From Takakia lepidozioides (taxonomy: Eukaryota > Streptophyta > Takakiopsida > Takakiales > Takakiaceae), in NCBI GenBank assembly GCA_030704615.1, contig CM060732.1:63409053-63473052 (forward strand): a DNA stretch of 64,000 bases, written 5' to 3'. Position numbers and translations under genes: made by a program. How positions within the stretch are numbered: the stretch's first letter is position 1; the number at the start of each line of letters is the position of its first letter. The notes beneath the pieces were generated by a model, which searched no databases, was not told the DNA's origin, and saw nothing but the letters and a program-made list of their open reading frames with translations. This document shows positions 9,701 to 20,103 of this stretch, piece by piece.

Positions 9701-11118
9701 AAGCAAGGGTGCCCATGATAGAGCTCCAAGGGGCAGAGCTTGAAGGAGGGTCATGGGTGGGTCAAGGGGCTTCGAATGTGCGGGAACTTTTCAAAACTGC
9801 TAGAGAATTGGCACCCTTAATTATATTCATGGACGACTTTGATCATTTTGCTGGAGTGCGGGGAGCAACATCTGACACCAGAAAGCAAGACCACGAATCC
9901 CTCATCAACCAGCTCCTTGTAGAGCTTGATGGATTTGAAACGCAAGAGGGGGTAGTGTTGATAGCGACCACTAGCAGGCCCTGGGCCATTGATGAGGCCT
10001 TGCGAAGGCCTGGACGCATGGACCGCACTATCCAGCTCCCTATGCCTAATCAACGTGAGCGGGAGCAGATTCTATTAAAAGCCGCTCATGACACCATGGA
10101 TGTCCACATGGTGAATGCTGTCAATTGGACTGAAGTAGCCAAGAAGACAGCGGGTCTTACACCTTCACGACTCAAGTATGTGCCTGAAGGTTTGGAGGGG
10201 ATTGCGGTTGGCTACAAAATAGTTGATGATGAAGAGCTCTCGTGCATAGCTGGCTGGCTTGCAACGTTAAACACCCTTACGCCAACGTGGATCAAAAACA
10301 GAAAATTCTACAGAGGTTGGAATGAATCCCTGGTCGATTGGCTTGGTCTTCGTGTGACCAAGGACGATATGGATGCCGCTGTTGAGGATATGGATGTGTT
10401 TGGTGAGACAAAACCTGGGATGGAGCTTCGTGATCCTCATGTAGTGTGGACGAGGGAGTACAAGTTTCCACATGCTGTGTGGGCTGCTGGTCGCGGCTTG
10501 ATAGCCCTCCTCCTTCCAAATTTTGATTCAGTTGATCAGATATGGCTTGACCAGTCTTCTTGGGAAGGAATTGCATTCACAAGGTTGACAAAAAGACTGG
10601 AAGGAGGGTCCGAAGAGACAGGGACCATGACACGCTCCTATTATGAGAAAAGTTTGGTACTGTGTTTTGGGCCGTATGTAGCAGCACGCCTGCTACTCCC
10701 TTTTGGTGAAAACAACAACCTCTGTAGATTCGACCTGGAGAATGCACAGGAAATTGCGGCACGTATGGTGTTAGAGTTGGGGTGGGGTCCAGAGGGCAGC
10801 CCCCATATCTATATGACAGGTGGATCAAGCAATGGATTGGCAATAGGGGACAATCATGAGTATGAGCTTGAAGCTCAGATCGAAAAGTTGTTCCATACAG
10901 CTTGTGACAGGGCTGTTCAAATGATCCAACATAACCGACCAGTGCTGGATGCCTTACTTGAGCACCTTCTTCAGTTTGACTCACTTACCAAGAAGGATAT
11001 GGCGAGGATACTTGAAGAAACCGGAGCAGTGTTTGAGGAGGAACCCTTCATGCTTATTAAAGACACAAGGGAGATTCCTATGCTCGTGAGCAGTGTCAAG
11101 AGCAGTGTTTCAAACTAG
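6781..11118 (+). CDS. FTSHI5: FTSHI5-like inactive FtsH AAA ATPase, chloroplast import motor subunit
   Basis: FtsHi proteins are FtsH relatives without protease activity. FTSHI5 belongs to the inner-envelope 2-MDa AAA complex (with FtsH12, other FtsHi subunits and Ycf2) that pulls preproteins into the chloroplast. I take ATG 6781 as start, giving 1445 codons in one uninterrupted frame; the frame is open further upstream but without an ATG. A Ser/basic-rich N-terminus suits a transit peptide. A hydrophobic segment lies near residue 215, a Glu/Lys/Arg-rich coiled coil at about 270-560, and another membrane-like stretch near 840-858. The AAA domain has Walker A GESGTGKT (958-965), Walker B-like IIFMDDFD (D1018-D1019) and RRPGRMDR near 1076. 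The region aligning with the FtsH zinc site reads AVWAAGRGL, so HEXXH is missing, as expected for FtsHi5. The protein is slightly longer than I recall for the Arabidopsis one (about 1320). The gene is intronless here, which is notable. Confidence 0.93.
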   Translation: MSVFCPSVTCCYNAETHLLRVPGCNTEWGNSSGRLTQFLQLPKTCSWYKIYTRGRSLSNSKQRICWNGYKEERNTIFPGLSRSQRQHRVFRNGRRTSKLSGMQREVFLVATSSAFPSSVHSIRSQFSHSCEEACPDLASGEYRERDVEVSSSSSSTVSDVQSVSQGNHAEKSVGSLLLNPKPTAGDEVDDLLHDRSIFKDNCVQFARTLGRVISVAMVFAALGFGPTRRLSGNAMAVPTETSSSTDRHASEKSVPRTKVEGERGQGEDAGEEVDKVETEEEERERLEREREFRAALQVDQKLKDLEAFQQRLGQGPEQKIVFRAKLEETKRLISVERRRLQGLQLMEMQASITEMKKEQTVIGKRAQKVADEHFTATRDLQRLAETEGNGGGPDRKARERAVEDAEGRLQALSQSILDLEGDMLEKKLLVERAVLEELPAIEDKSKAEFDNVWEQWMQKQSHRHLSEQEHHESEDSKVTRDLEQMAGKVREETLLPLAVGIKKPEVPKIEVDAETRELIDKIKAEQEKAQELRAIFEKLVKQKLGKTDNESLDHIPTPEGDVAMGLPPPELNLRSDEGVPKVPVMAGLEGALGWKKWREEAKNEFKQYLLDNPEAGQQYIAERQEQILVARDRVMAQTWYNEKQKRWEMAPMAASYSVTKQLVDKARIRHDRRVMYLTLKGDDREYFVDIEAIEVVLEEAGGFDTLYIKMTTSGIPTTTEFMWIPFREWPVWELFKLPFNVVWWVLEDIWDSPLLLSVRPWYFKTLSESFEEVMIRFGFPFVHRIVPHWARVALSFDLPEGAEVAEPTDLMLWQQEAQKKVDGRYGEGTGSPAWWISLPIRCYVVGMPLLFVVKHVGRIALAPFEPRRLAPNDVEWKEKKQAQLEKELEPRTKKESVDPIRSVFDKMKRVKRPQVGLQDFAGIDSVKEEISEVVSFLRNPKRFKEMGARPPRGVLIVGESGTGKTTLALAIAAEARVPMIELQGAELEGGSWVGQGASNVRELFKTARELAPLIIFMDDFDHFAGVRGATSDTRKQDHESLINQLLVELDGFETQEGVVLIATTSRPWAIDEALRRPGRMDRTIQLPMPNQREREQILLKAAHDTMDVHMVNAVNWTEVAKKTAGLTPSRLKYVPEGLEGIAVGYKIVDDEELSCIAGWLATLNTLTPTWIKNRKFYRGWNESLVDWLGLRVTKDDMDAAVEDMDVFGETKPGMELRDPHVVWTREYKFPHAVWAAGRGLIALLLPNFDSVDQIWLDQSSWEGIAFTRLTKRLEGGSEETGTMTRSYYEKSLVLCFGPYVAARLLLPFGENNNLCRFDLENAQEIAARMVLELGWGPEGSPHIYMTGGSSNGLAIGDNHEYELEAQIEKLFHTACDRAVQMIQHNRPVLDALLEHLLQFDSLTKKDMARILEETGAVFEEEPFMLIKDTREIPMLVSSVKSSVSN

Positions 11119-12800
11119 TGCAGGCCATGAACACTGATGAGATCTCCGTCCTCCTGGACTGAAACTACGCAAACATTCTGAACGAGATATATCAGGAGGA
11201 TCCCTTCAAGCAGCAGTTCACGCCTAATTGTTCCTTTCATTATAAAGTACCATTTCATTTCATTTCATTGTCCTTGTCCTTTCTTTCTTTGAAACATTCC
11301 ATCACAAAACCAGACAAATCACCAGTCAAAGCTTTGGTCCCAATGTGATTAACATGCAATGCCATACACCAGTGATCCAAGTAACGTACACTTTGTGGCA
11401 CAGTTTTCAGGCTGCTCATATCAGGGCAAACAGTTTGAGCTACTATTTATACACGCTTCAGCATGTGTCCACCCTTGTTTTAAGGACCAGATACTGATAT
11501 AGCATTAAGTAAAAATGAGCACAGATTTCCTTGCATCTTTGATACAAATGCTTCAAAAACACGATTGTCCATCATTCAAGATTTCCATCAGAGCCTATGC
11601 TGAACGTAACAAACGCATGTAATACATGCAAGCCCTGCCAAATAGGTTGTGAGTTGTGACGCAAGTCCTCTTGGATGAGTTGCGGTTATGGAGCCTTTTC
11701 GGTAATGCTTACTGAACCTATTTCACTGGTTGTAGTTAGGTGGGAGGCCTCTAGAAGACAAGGTCACAACTTTATCTTCATTGAAATGAAACCCAAAGCG
11801 CTAGTATGGGCATCCCTGTATGTAAGTGGCTTGAACCGGTGGATGCTTTTGGTAATTTGGTTCCAAAGCCGGGGATTTATATTATGGCTGTCTATGCTGC
11901 AATATGTGGCTGTGAAGATGCACACCCTGTCCATATGCCCAAGAGAAAAGTAACAAAGATCTATCGATGCGTTTGGATCTTTGGAAGGCCTCTGATGGAA
12001 CTCCAATTCGACCCAAAAAGAGTGGTCTTGGACATTAGCTCGCTGTTAGCACAGAAAAAGCCTACAAGGCACTCACCCAGGCTCAGCCTATGCAGACCAA
12101 GTAGAACGAGCACTGGGGTCATGGGTTTCAGGACATACTGTAATGTGATCTGGGCCTCTGTTTGGCTTAAGTCAAGACCAGCTAGAATCTCAGCATTCTT
12201 ATGCAGATAGTGAACGACGGTCTAAAAGTGGGGGAATGGCTTGAATTTCAGGAAGCTCTTTTATGGACCTGTTGTAGCTCGGGGATAATGGAATCGATGG
12301 AACATTGTTTGCTGTCTAGTCATGCTCCTGCTAAAATGTGATCACTTATCAATCATTCCATAGAAGCTGGGACACCAGGTACCTCTCTGCAATTGACCTG
12401 CTTCTAGATTAGGATTGAACCACCAACCAACGAGCTCTGGTTTGCCATGTTTTTTAATCTATTAGAAGCTCAACCCCGTGGCATATCTGGCGTTCTAGAT
12501 ACAGTAAATCCTTCTCGGGTCTTACCTGCTTTATTTCTTTATCCCTCGTCTACCAAGATCTCCAAGTTCACTCCAGAGCAGCCTGACTTCAACTCTGTGC
12601 AGACATGCAGACCTCAAGAGAGCCCCTAGGAACGCTGACTGGCTCTATGCGGCTTTCCGAGGCTCAAGGGCCCGCCACAGAATCATATGCATCACACTTC
12701 GCAAGACCACTCTGTGAGCTACCACCAGATTGCTGGAGAAACCTCAAGTCAAGACCACCTCCAAGTACAAGGATTAATTACCGCTAATCTTCATCTCTTT
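11119..12800. other. FTSHI5 3' flank and unassigned sequence
   Basis: The first few hundred bases are probably the FTSHI5 3' UTR. An open frame of 134 codons at 11806-12210 (plus) begins MGIPVCKWLEPVDAFGN and contains GIYIMAVYAAICGCED, which looks somewhat protein-like. I recognise no family, and there is no flanking exon I can join to it. It may be a transposon or gene remnant. Confidence 0.35.
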
Positions 12801-12899
12801 AGGACTTAGTTCAAAGAAACAAGAACACAGCATAGCTTTATAAAAAGACCCATGTGGGGTGACTGTACAAATGGGTAAAACTGTCCCCAAGAGGAAAAG

Positions 12900-13560
12900 A
12901 CAAGCATCGCGTTCCACAACACCACATCTCGTTCAGCCATAGTGTTGAAAACTCCCTTTGCATCCTTAATGCACCCACATTTGGCATACATGTCCACCAG
13001 GGCAGTGTTCAGAATGACATCTGGTACAATTCCAGCTTTGATGATGTCACCATGGACCTCTTTCCCCTTTTCCAGAGCTCCCAGGCGTGCACATGCATTG
13101 CAAACAAACAAATGTGATGTGGTTGGGCTTGACTCCTTCGTGCAGCATTTGCTCATAGGTCTCCAAAGCATTCCTACCATGCTTGGTAAATCCTGCCAAC
13201 ATTATATTCCACGTGGTCAATCGTCGTTGAGGCATTCCTTTGAACACTTGGTGAGCATCCATGATGCTCCCGCACTTAACATACATGTTGACAAGGGTGT
13301 TGAGGAGAAAAACACTTGGCAAGAATCCACTTTGGATAATGTGAGCGTGCACCTGCTTTCCAGCTTCCAGACCTTTCAAAGAAGCACTTAAGCAAGAGAC
13401 AGACATACGTATCTGAATCTGCTGAAATGCCTCCTTGGTTTAAAGTCTGTGGAGCCTCTTTAGTCTGCCTGCCTCACAAAGCATCTTCACATGCCCAGAA
13501 GTGCCAGAAGAGGCATTGTGGACTCTCTCTCTTGATCCTCTTTCAGAAGCTGTGGTCATG
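12900..13560 (-). pseudogene. Frameshifted, truncated PPR paralogue
   Basis: This is clearly a copy of the 1.5-5.0 kb PPR gene: it encodes VHNASSGTSGHVKMLCEAG, then KGLEAGKQVHAHIIQSG, LVNMYVKCGSIMDAHQVF, then ALEKGKEVHGDIIKAG and MYAKCGCIKDAKGVF. At least two frameshifts break it. One is near 13100, where two bases are missing relative to the intact gene in the stretch coding FVCVCNACA. Homology ends near 12905 after about one and a half triplets, so the rest of the array, E and DYW are absent. Confidence 0.9.
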
Positions 13561-13599
13561 GTTGAGGTGCCTGATTTTATCAACGTGCCGCTGCAGCAG

Positions 13600-15050
13600 C
13601 TGCCTTTAGTTGACCATCTACCCATGCAGGTTTCTTGTAGCTATTGATCCACAAGAAATCATAGGTAATCTTGTGCTTGAAATCTGGCCCTCTTGGATGC
13701 ATCTGGACTCACAATCTATCCCTGCTCCTTCAGCTATGCATACACCTTGCCTTGCTGCTGACAATGACAGCCTAGATTTGTTCTAGGAAACACCCAACTC
13801 AATTTATCAAACTAGTTCATATGCTCAATTGCATCTGCTACTCTCTGTAATCCAACAGGCATTCACCTTTTTGCCTCGATTGTCCCACCATTGACGGGTC
13901 AGAAAAGTATTCATTAAGGCCGATTCTGATAAGAGGGAAAAAACAGGGTGGAATGTGTTGAAGTAAGTGCCTTCATTAGCAGTGCCTGATTTTATCAATT
14001 GTGCCGCCGCTTGCTGCGGCTTCCAGTTGACCATCTACCCATGCAGGTTTCTTGCAGCTATTGATGCACAGGAAATCATAGGTATCTTGAGCTTGAAATC
14101 CGGCCCTCTTGAATGAATCTGGACCCAAACTCTACCCCTGCTCCTTCAGCTATCCATGCTCTGCACAAATCATGCATACATCCTTGCCTTGCTGTTAGCA
14201 GCTGACAATGACAGCCTACATTTGTTCTAGCAAACACCCCAACCCTACTTATCACAGTAGTTCCTATGCTAACTTGCGCTTCCAACAGGGATTCACCTTT
14301 TTGCCTCGATGGTTCCACCCTTGACTGCGGTCGGAAACATATTCATTCCAGAGCTTCTCCTCGCCTCTGTTATCTGTTTTTCAATACTTTCCTGTTCCGA
14401 CATCGGCCGTAACATGTCAAAATCACTCCAAAACCACCATAGATCCACCAACGACCTAACTTGCAGAATTCAACCTGAAAATTTAGGGATGAGTCTGATA
14501 ACAGGCGCAAACAGGCTAAAATGTGTTGAAGAAGGTGCCTTCATTAGGCGAAGCTTCTGCTGCCGCTGCTGTTTCCAGTTGACCATCTACCCAGGCAGGT
14601 TTCTTGTAGCTATTGTTCCACAGGGAATCAGAAGTAATCTGAAATCCGGCCCTCTTGGATGAATCTGGACCTCTATCCCTGGTCCTTCAGCTATCCCTGC
14701 CTGTGTACAAATCATGAATGCATCTTCAGACTTGCTGCTAGCAGCTGACACTGATGACGTGAAGTTCTTCCAGCAAACACCCCAACCCTACTTATTACAG
14801 TAATTCCAATTCTGAATTGCATCTGCTTCTCTCTGTAATCCAACAGGCATTCACCTTTTTGTCTCCATTGTCCCACCATTGACTGGGGTCGGAAAAGTGT
14901 TCATTCCAAAGCTTCTCCTCATCTCTGTTATCTGTTTTTGGGTACTATCCTGCTGCCACATCTGCAGTAACTTGTCAAAGTCAATCCAAACCACCACAGA
15001 TCCACCCAACAGGCTAACTTACAGAATTCAATATACAAATTCAGTCTGAT
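13600..15050 (-). repeat. Diverged tandem copies of the PPR leader
   Basis: A leader-like module recurs three times, beginning near 13605, 14025 and 14577 with the same stretch (GACCATCTACCC). It continues through a CTTGAAATC(C/T)GGCCC block, a CTCCTTCAGCTAT block and a CAGGCATTCACCTTTTTG-like block before the next copy. The same blocks occur in the leaders at 5.1, 5.8 and 6.45 kb. These copies differ by many substitutions and indels, so they are much older than the 655-bp repeats. No intact coding sequence lies between them. Confidence 0.8.
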
Positions 15051-15059
15051 GAGAGGGCG

Positions 15060-17065
15060 AAACAGGCTGAAATAGGTCGAAGAAGAAGGTGCCCTCACCA
15101 CATTGTCCTTGACCTTGTGTCATGACCCATGGAGGATTTGACCGACCATCAACCCAAGAGGACCTCTTGTGTGTGCTGCTTGTGTCATGTCGGATTGGTC
15201 TGTGAGAACCACCACAGTGCAGCTGAGCAGGCATAGATTGAGACACAGCCTGCTAAGACCAAACTGACTCTCCCAAGAACCTTGTAAACATCAAGAAGAA
15301 TACAAAATCATGGTACTAACTAGAAGAGCCAAGAGCCCACATCTGCAGGATGGACAAACTTCTTCACATCGTACATTAAGAGAAAGCCACATCTTGCGAT
15401 TGCGGTTGTCCCACCATCGTGAAGGATCTTTAAAAAACTCATGCCAGATGTGAGTGAATTTCAATCCTGAAAAGCACGAGTTCACCAATTGCTATGGGGC
15501 CCTGAAAGTACCTGAACTTGATGTCCACGGCCTGCACACAGTGCCCCATCATACTCCCTGCCATGATCACCATGTAGCAACAGACTGCAGAGACGGGCGC
15601 TCCATTCTGCCATCACTTTCCCTCCGACCATTTTCACCCACTCAACTGACTCCTTGACCAACGCATGTCATTCATTAAAAGACAGAATATTCTATTGATA
15701 ACTGTCTCGATCGAATTCGAAGTGTAATCGAAAGTATTGGTGCTAAAGCAGCTGAAACCCTTTGCGTAGTCCTGCCTTAGGAAGGCAGGGCCAATAAACT
15801 GATCGCCTACTAATTTTATTTGGTATTCACATTCAGGAAGACTGCTACACAAATAAAGATATAGAACCTCAAATCTGTTACTATAAACAAACAACACACC
15901 AATGGCCTTCTTTAGTAATAGAAACACCCCATCATTCGAGCTGCATAACGTAAGGTTCATATAATGAGCTGCTATCATGCACCTGATTGCGTCCTCGTGC
16001 TCAAGTGCCCAACCGATAAGAATGCTCAATGCCCACGGACCTTATTCTGCATTACCATCACGACCATCAGGCTAAGATGTCTTGCTCTAATAACATAGAG
16101 ATGACAGTGGACATTCCTGCCATGTACCTTTCTAGAAAGACACAAGAGGTTTAATTTTTGCACCTGTGCATTTCAACTTCCATTCCACCTCCATTGTGCT
16201 ACGACCGGAGGACTCAAGCACCTCAACTCTAGACTTCTCAAGAGTAATCAAACAGTCCCCCATCACAAAAGTTACCACATCTTGTCACTAGACGCTAGAC
16301 TCTGGCAATAACTCGGAGCTGGGGTCGTGGTCACAAGCACAACACATGTATGGATCACTCCACCTTTCAAGTAGGGACAAGACCTATGTTTTCTCTCAAA
16401 ATTACCCAGCCAGGCTATAGCACACCTGGGCAGGAACCACAAAATGCATGCCAAGTGCCTAGAATCTGGATGTAATTTCAGTACCTCCAGTAAAGCCCGA
16501 CAAAAGCCTAACCATATAAGAATTCATGCACCTGCCGTCAGGCTCTCCCTGTAGAACTTAGAAAAGCTCTACGCAGGGACAACTGTCTCCCATAAATGTG
16601 CAGCCTTGGTATGAAACTCAACATCACTTCAGAACCCATAACATGATGTTGTTCTCAAGACTTGCAAGCACATCATAGGAGTAAAGCACCGGAGTGAAAC
16701 AATGAGTAACCAAATAGACAAACAATTACCCTTCAAACCCTCCCTTCCTTTTCCCCCTCTCTCTGCAAAACATCACAATGCAATCTGAACCCAAGAACTC
16801 ACAAAGTGCAGCTGTACCTGAGACCATGAAGCCTGGCTGCATGCAATCATCACCAAGAAATGAGTCGACCACAAAGGTGATTGTCAAATTTGTCCCAAGA
16901 ATTTCAAAGAAGTAGAGTTTATCAACACTAGAGAGTAAGAGGTTCCTTGACGTTGAATGTACCATTGAAGACATGTCAAATAGGAGAATCAAAAGAGCAT
17001 TCATTGCGAGCCTCGCCTCACCTCTGATCTACCATATATAAATGAGCCGCATAGCTTTGGAAGCT
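15060..17065. other. Unassigned sequence left of the LTR retrotransposon
   Basis: Minus-strand open frames at 15634-16029 and 16726-17004 look moderately protein-like but match nothing I know. The segment 16085-16322 is a duplicate of 32346-32584, described separately. The rest shows no clear feature. Confidence 0.35.
16085..16322. repeat. Duplicate of the block at 32346-32584 (kinase 3' flank)
   Basis: About 238 bp match 32346-32584 in the same orientation at roughly 90% identity by eye. They share the stretches ACATAGAGATGACAGTGGAC and TCTAGAAAGACACAAGAGGTT. In the source locus this block lies downstream of the ACT-kinase stop codon. Together with the exon copies at 24.1-24.6 kb it marks a partial duplication of the kinase 3' region. 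Confidence 0.8.
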
Positions 17066-17486
17066 TGTAAGCCCCATATTTGCTTAGCCTAGAAATGGCC
17101 CGTTTCATCCAAAACGGCCATACCCATCCATAGTATATTTTTTTGGCGTATAAAGCCGTTAAACCGTTACAATGATATCTAGGTTAGGGTTAGTTTTGGC
17201 TGATGGCTCGATCCTGGCCCTTCATCAGATCCAGGGCTACAAGGCGGCCATGGGCTTTGGCTTATGACGCCTCGCCACGCAGCGGGCCTGACACAAGGTC
17301 AGGCCGGTGTACTCGGGTGTTAGTGTATATGTGATTTTGGTGTACAAGCTTTGGATGAGAGCCGCTTTGTCTCAGATCCGTGTGTTTGATCCTCCTCTCA
17401 TCTGTTGTTTGCTCTTTCCGCTCGCCCCTTTGTTGTGCAACCTTGCTTCTTGAGAGGAAAGGAGTATATACTTCAGGCTTGTTTTA
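17066..17486 (+). repeat. 5' LTR (421 bp) with internal deletion
   Basis: It begins TGTAAGCCCC and ends GCTTGTTTTA, just before the primer binding site. Compared with the 3' LTR it lacks about 35 bp, including a TATAAA box, between GCGGGC and CTGACAC (near 17287). Transcription from this LTR is therefore likely to be impaired. Confidence 0.88.
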
Positions 17487-17504
17487 TGGTGGAATCGTCG
17501 GGTA
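17487..17504 (+). other. Primer binding site of the retrotransposon
   Basis: The sequence directly after the 5' LTR begins TGGTGGAATCGTCGGGTA. The leading TGG pairs with the CCA end of a tRNA, as in LTR elements generally. I cannot assign the tRNA species with confidence. Confidence 0.6.
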
Positions 17505-17677
17505 CCATAGGCGTTGGTGGATCTTGCCCGCGCTGTCAGGGTTAGTTAGGTCTTTTTCACGGGATCTGTTCTACATCCTGCTGCCTAAGTGGTTCGGTAA
17601 TACGTATGATCAATGGCGGCTCCTCGCCTTGCCATATTTTCTCCTGCTGTTGCAATATTGTCATCTCATGATGCGCG

Positions 17678-18480
17678 TTGGGGTGTGATTGCAAGGGATG
17701 GCTGCCGTTTCGTGACTTGTCTTGTGTAGCTCGCAGAAAGAGGGAAAGCCTCTTTCTTCAGATTAGTGTGGCGCTTACTGTTGAAGCTAATCCTAGTGTG
17801 GAGATTGACCCTGCTACCACTTCTTATTATGCTGGTGTTGTTATTGTTACTCCTCCGGTTGTTGAAGCCACTGTTTTGCTAAGTTCTCTTCCAAGACTTA
17901 CCAGCCTGGAGAATCCTTGTGGCAGTTTTACATAGACATCAAGTCTGCTGCTGTTGAGAACATTATTGCCCAGCAGAAAGAGATCGCATGGTCAAAAGGT
18001 ATTTTCTCCTTGGCTTGCCCCCTGCTATTCAAAATTGGGCTCAGCTTCATCATTTTATCAATGACAAAACCATGTTAGCAGAAATTAACCTTAAGATGGC
18101 AGACTTGGCTGACAGCAAATCAACGCAACATCATGCCAAATTTCAAGCTCTAATGGGCTCCGAGCTTGGCATGGCTGCAACATCTGTGTCGTATGTTCCT
18201 CCTGCTATGCATTGTAAGACATATGACTTCACCCTTCAAGGATTGACAGCACAGTAGGCAGTCTTAATGAGTCTGTAGCCATTTAATTTGCTGCAATGCA
18301 AGCCCACCAACAGCGTAATTGGTAGCCTCGTCAGGCACAAGGGCCAACAAGTGGCAATAATAGGGGTCGCACCCAAACTGGGCAAGCATGTGAAGGTAAT
18401 CGTGCTGCATGTTACATCTATGGATCTTTTGAGCACTAGACTAAGCATTGTCCAGACAGGGCAGACTTACCAGAGCTAAT
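17678..18480 (+). pseudogene. gag remnant of the Ty3/gypsy element
   Basis: Short frames at 17678-17935, 17988-18257 and 18288-18479 occupy the gag position. One contains AEINLKMADLADSKSTQHH, which is compatible with a capsid/linker fragment. No CCHC knuckle is intact. The assignment rests mainly on position between the primer binding site and protease. Confidence 0.5.
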
Positions 18481-18690
18481 CAAGAATAGGAAAGTTGCTA
18501 GTGGTTCTTCCCCTCCTTTCAACTAGAGAGATACCAACCCTACCTCTCTTATACCAGTTCAAGCTGTTTTATCTACTAATTTCAAGGCCTTGCATTGTCC
18601 TCTCAGCAGAAGGGTTGCTGACCAACAAATCAGACCCCTTATGGCTCAGTGCCACATCCATGAACTAAGCTTTCCCTGCGTGATTGATAC

Positions 18691-18963
18691 ATGATGCACC
18701 ATATCTGCTATCCCTCTGAATGTAGTAAGAGTCTTTGGTGCTCTGCTTCAGGAATTGAGGTTCCGATTGCTGATGGGTCAAGATATGAGCCTCTGGGATT
18801 AGTTACTGTGCCCATCAAGATTCACAAGAAAGAGGTGGTGGTGACCTGCATAGTTACAATTGGGGAACAATTCCTGCTAGGCCTTGACTGGATGACTGGA
18901 GCTGGTGCCACCATCAGCCTGACAGACTATTCCCTTCGCTTTAGCAATGGTGAGGTGGCATGA
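18691..18963 (+). pseudogene. Retropepsin (protease) remnant
   Basis: The frame contains a segment ending FLLGLDWMTGAGATISL, typical of the C-terminal half of Ty3/gypsy retropepsins (the LLGxDWL signature). The Asp active-site segment upstream is degraded: CVIDT is followed by a stop near 18690. The downstream linker resumes at 19614-19892 (NPERFSVTIKKGQVLAR). Confidence 0.7.
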
Positions 18964-19334
18964 AATCGTGGTTCCTTTGAAAGCAATGAAAATCAAGGCT
19001 GGGTCTGCTACAGCCAATCTTTCCAGAGTCCAAGCCATGGTCAAAGAGGTACAACAAAACTCTCACTCCACCCTCAATTAGAATGATTTTTACAAGTTTC
19101 AGCCTGATCTTCAACTCTTATATCAATGGCATGTTCCTAGTACTGGTGGTAAAACAGGGATGCCCATAGCTATTCCAAGGAATTCTACCCTGATTTGTGC
19201 ACCTCTCAATATAACCATCCCTGCCATGACCTAGAAAGTGGTCAAATCTGGCATGGCCTTCCTCTGTCCAGCTGCTCTTTTCCTGGAAGTTGAAGGCTGG
19301 AGGAGATTGACTGCCATTAGCAAAATTGCAACAT

Positions 19335-19615
19335 CATAAATTGTAACATCAATTGTGTACACACTGATATGAAACATACTTCTTTTTCAACCATATGACT
19401 GTGTTAATGAAATCATCATAAACACATGAGCTCTACTTCTACAAAAGAATAGAAGGAAGGGAGCTAGGGTATCTCAGATTTGCAGCACCTGAATGCCAGC
19501 AATATTTTAGACTGATGTACAATGCAGTTTGGAAAAATGTAAGCATCAAGTATTGCTGCTTAATTTTCCAGTTCTGCTATGTACCTTAAGCTATAGTAGC
19601 AGCAAGTAATGGTTT
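19335..19615. other. Probable insertion of about 280 bp in the protease-RT linker
   Basis: Coding similarity to the gypsy protease-RT linker stops after FLEVEGWRRLTA near 19320 and resumes near 19615. The intervening bases are AT-richer, full of stops in all plus frames and unlike coding DNA. I see no inverted repeats or duplicated target site, so its nature is open. Confidence 0.4.
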
Positions 19616-20103
19616 GGGAAGAAGTTATACCGAAAGTTCTCAAACAAGGCTAGTCGCCACAGGTGTTCTAGATAGGGGATATAGGCAAGAAGTCAAGATT
19701 CTAATTGTTAACCCTGAGCGTTTCTCTGTGACCATTAAGAAAGGGCAGGTCCTGGCTCGCATCACTGCCTTACCCATTTCTGAAATACAAGAGGTGCAAG
19801 CTGGCTTTGGACTAGAGGCCATAGGCATACAACATGGCCCCTTGGATGCTGTTGCTGCCTTTTGCTGCAATTGCACCACCACTTGTTCCTGATCTCAGTC
19901 ATGAAGGTAAGAAAGCCCTCGCCAAAGTGCTGTCTGAAATCAAGTTGGGTACCACGGCAAAGAAAGAGAGTTGAGATGTTTATTGCAAAAAATCTAGATG
20001 ACTTCAGCTTGGGGTCCACTGATTTAGGACGCACTCCCATCATTCAACATGACATTGTTACAGAAAGACCTCCTATCAAACAATTTGCTTACCGAGAGAG
20101 TGT

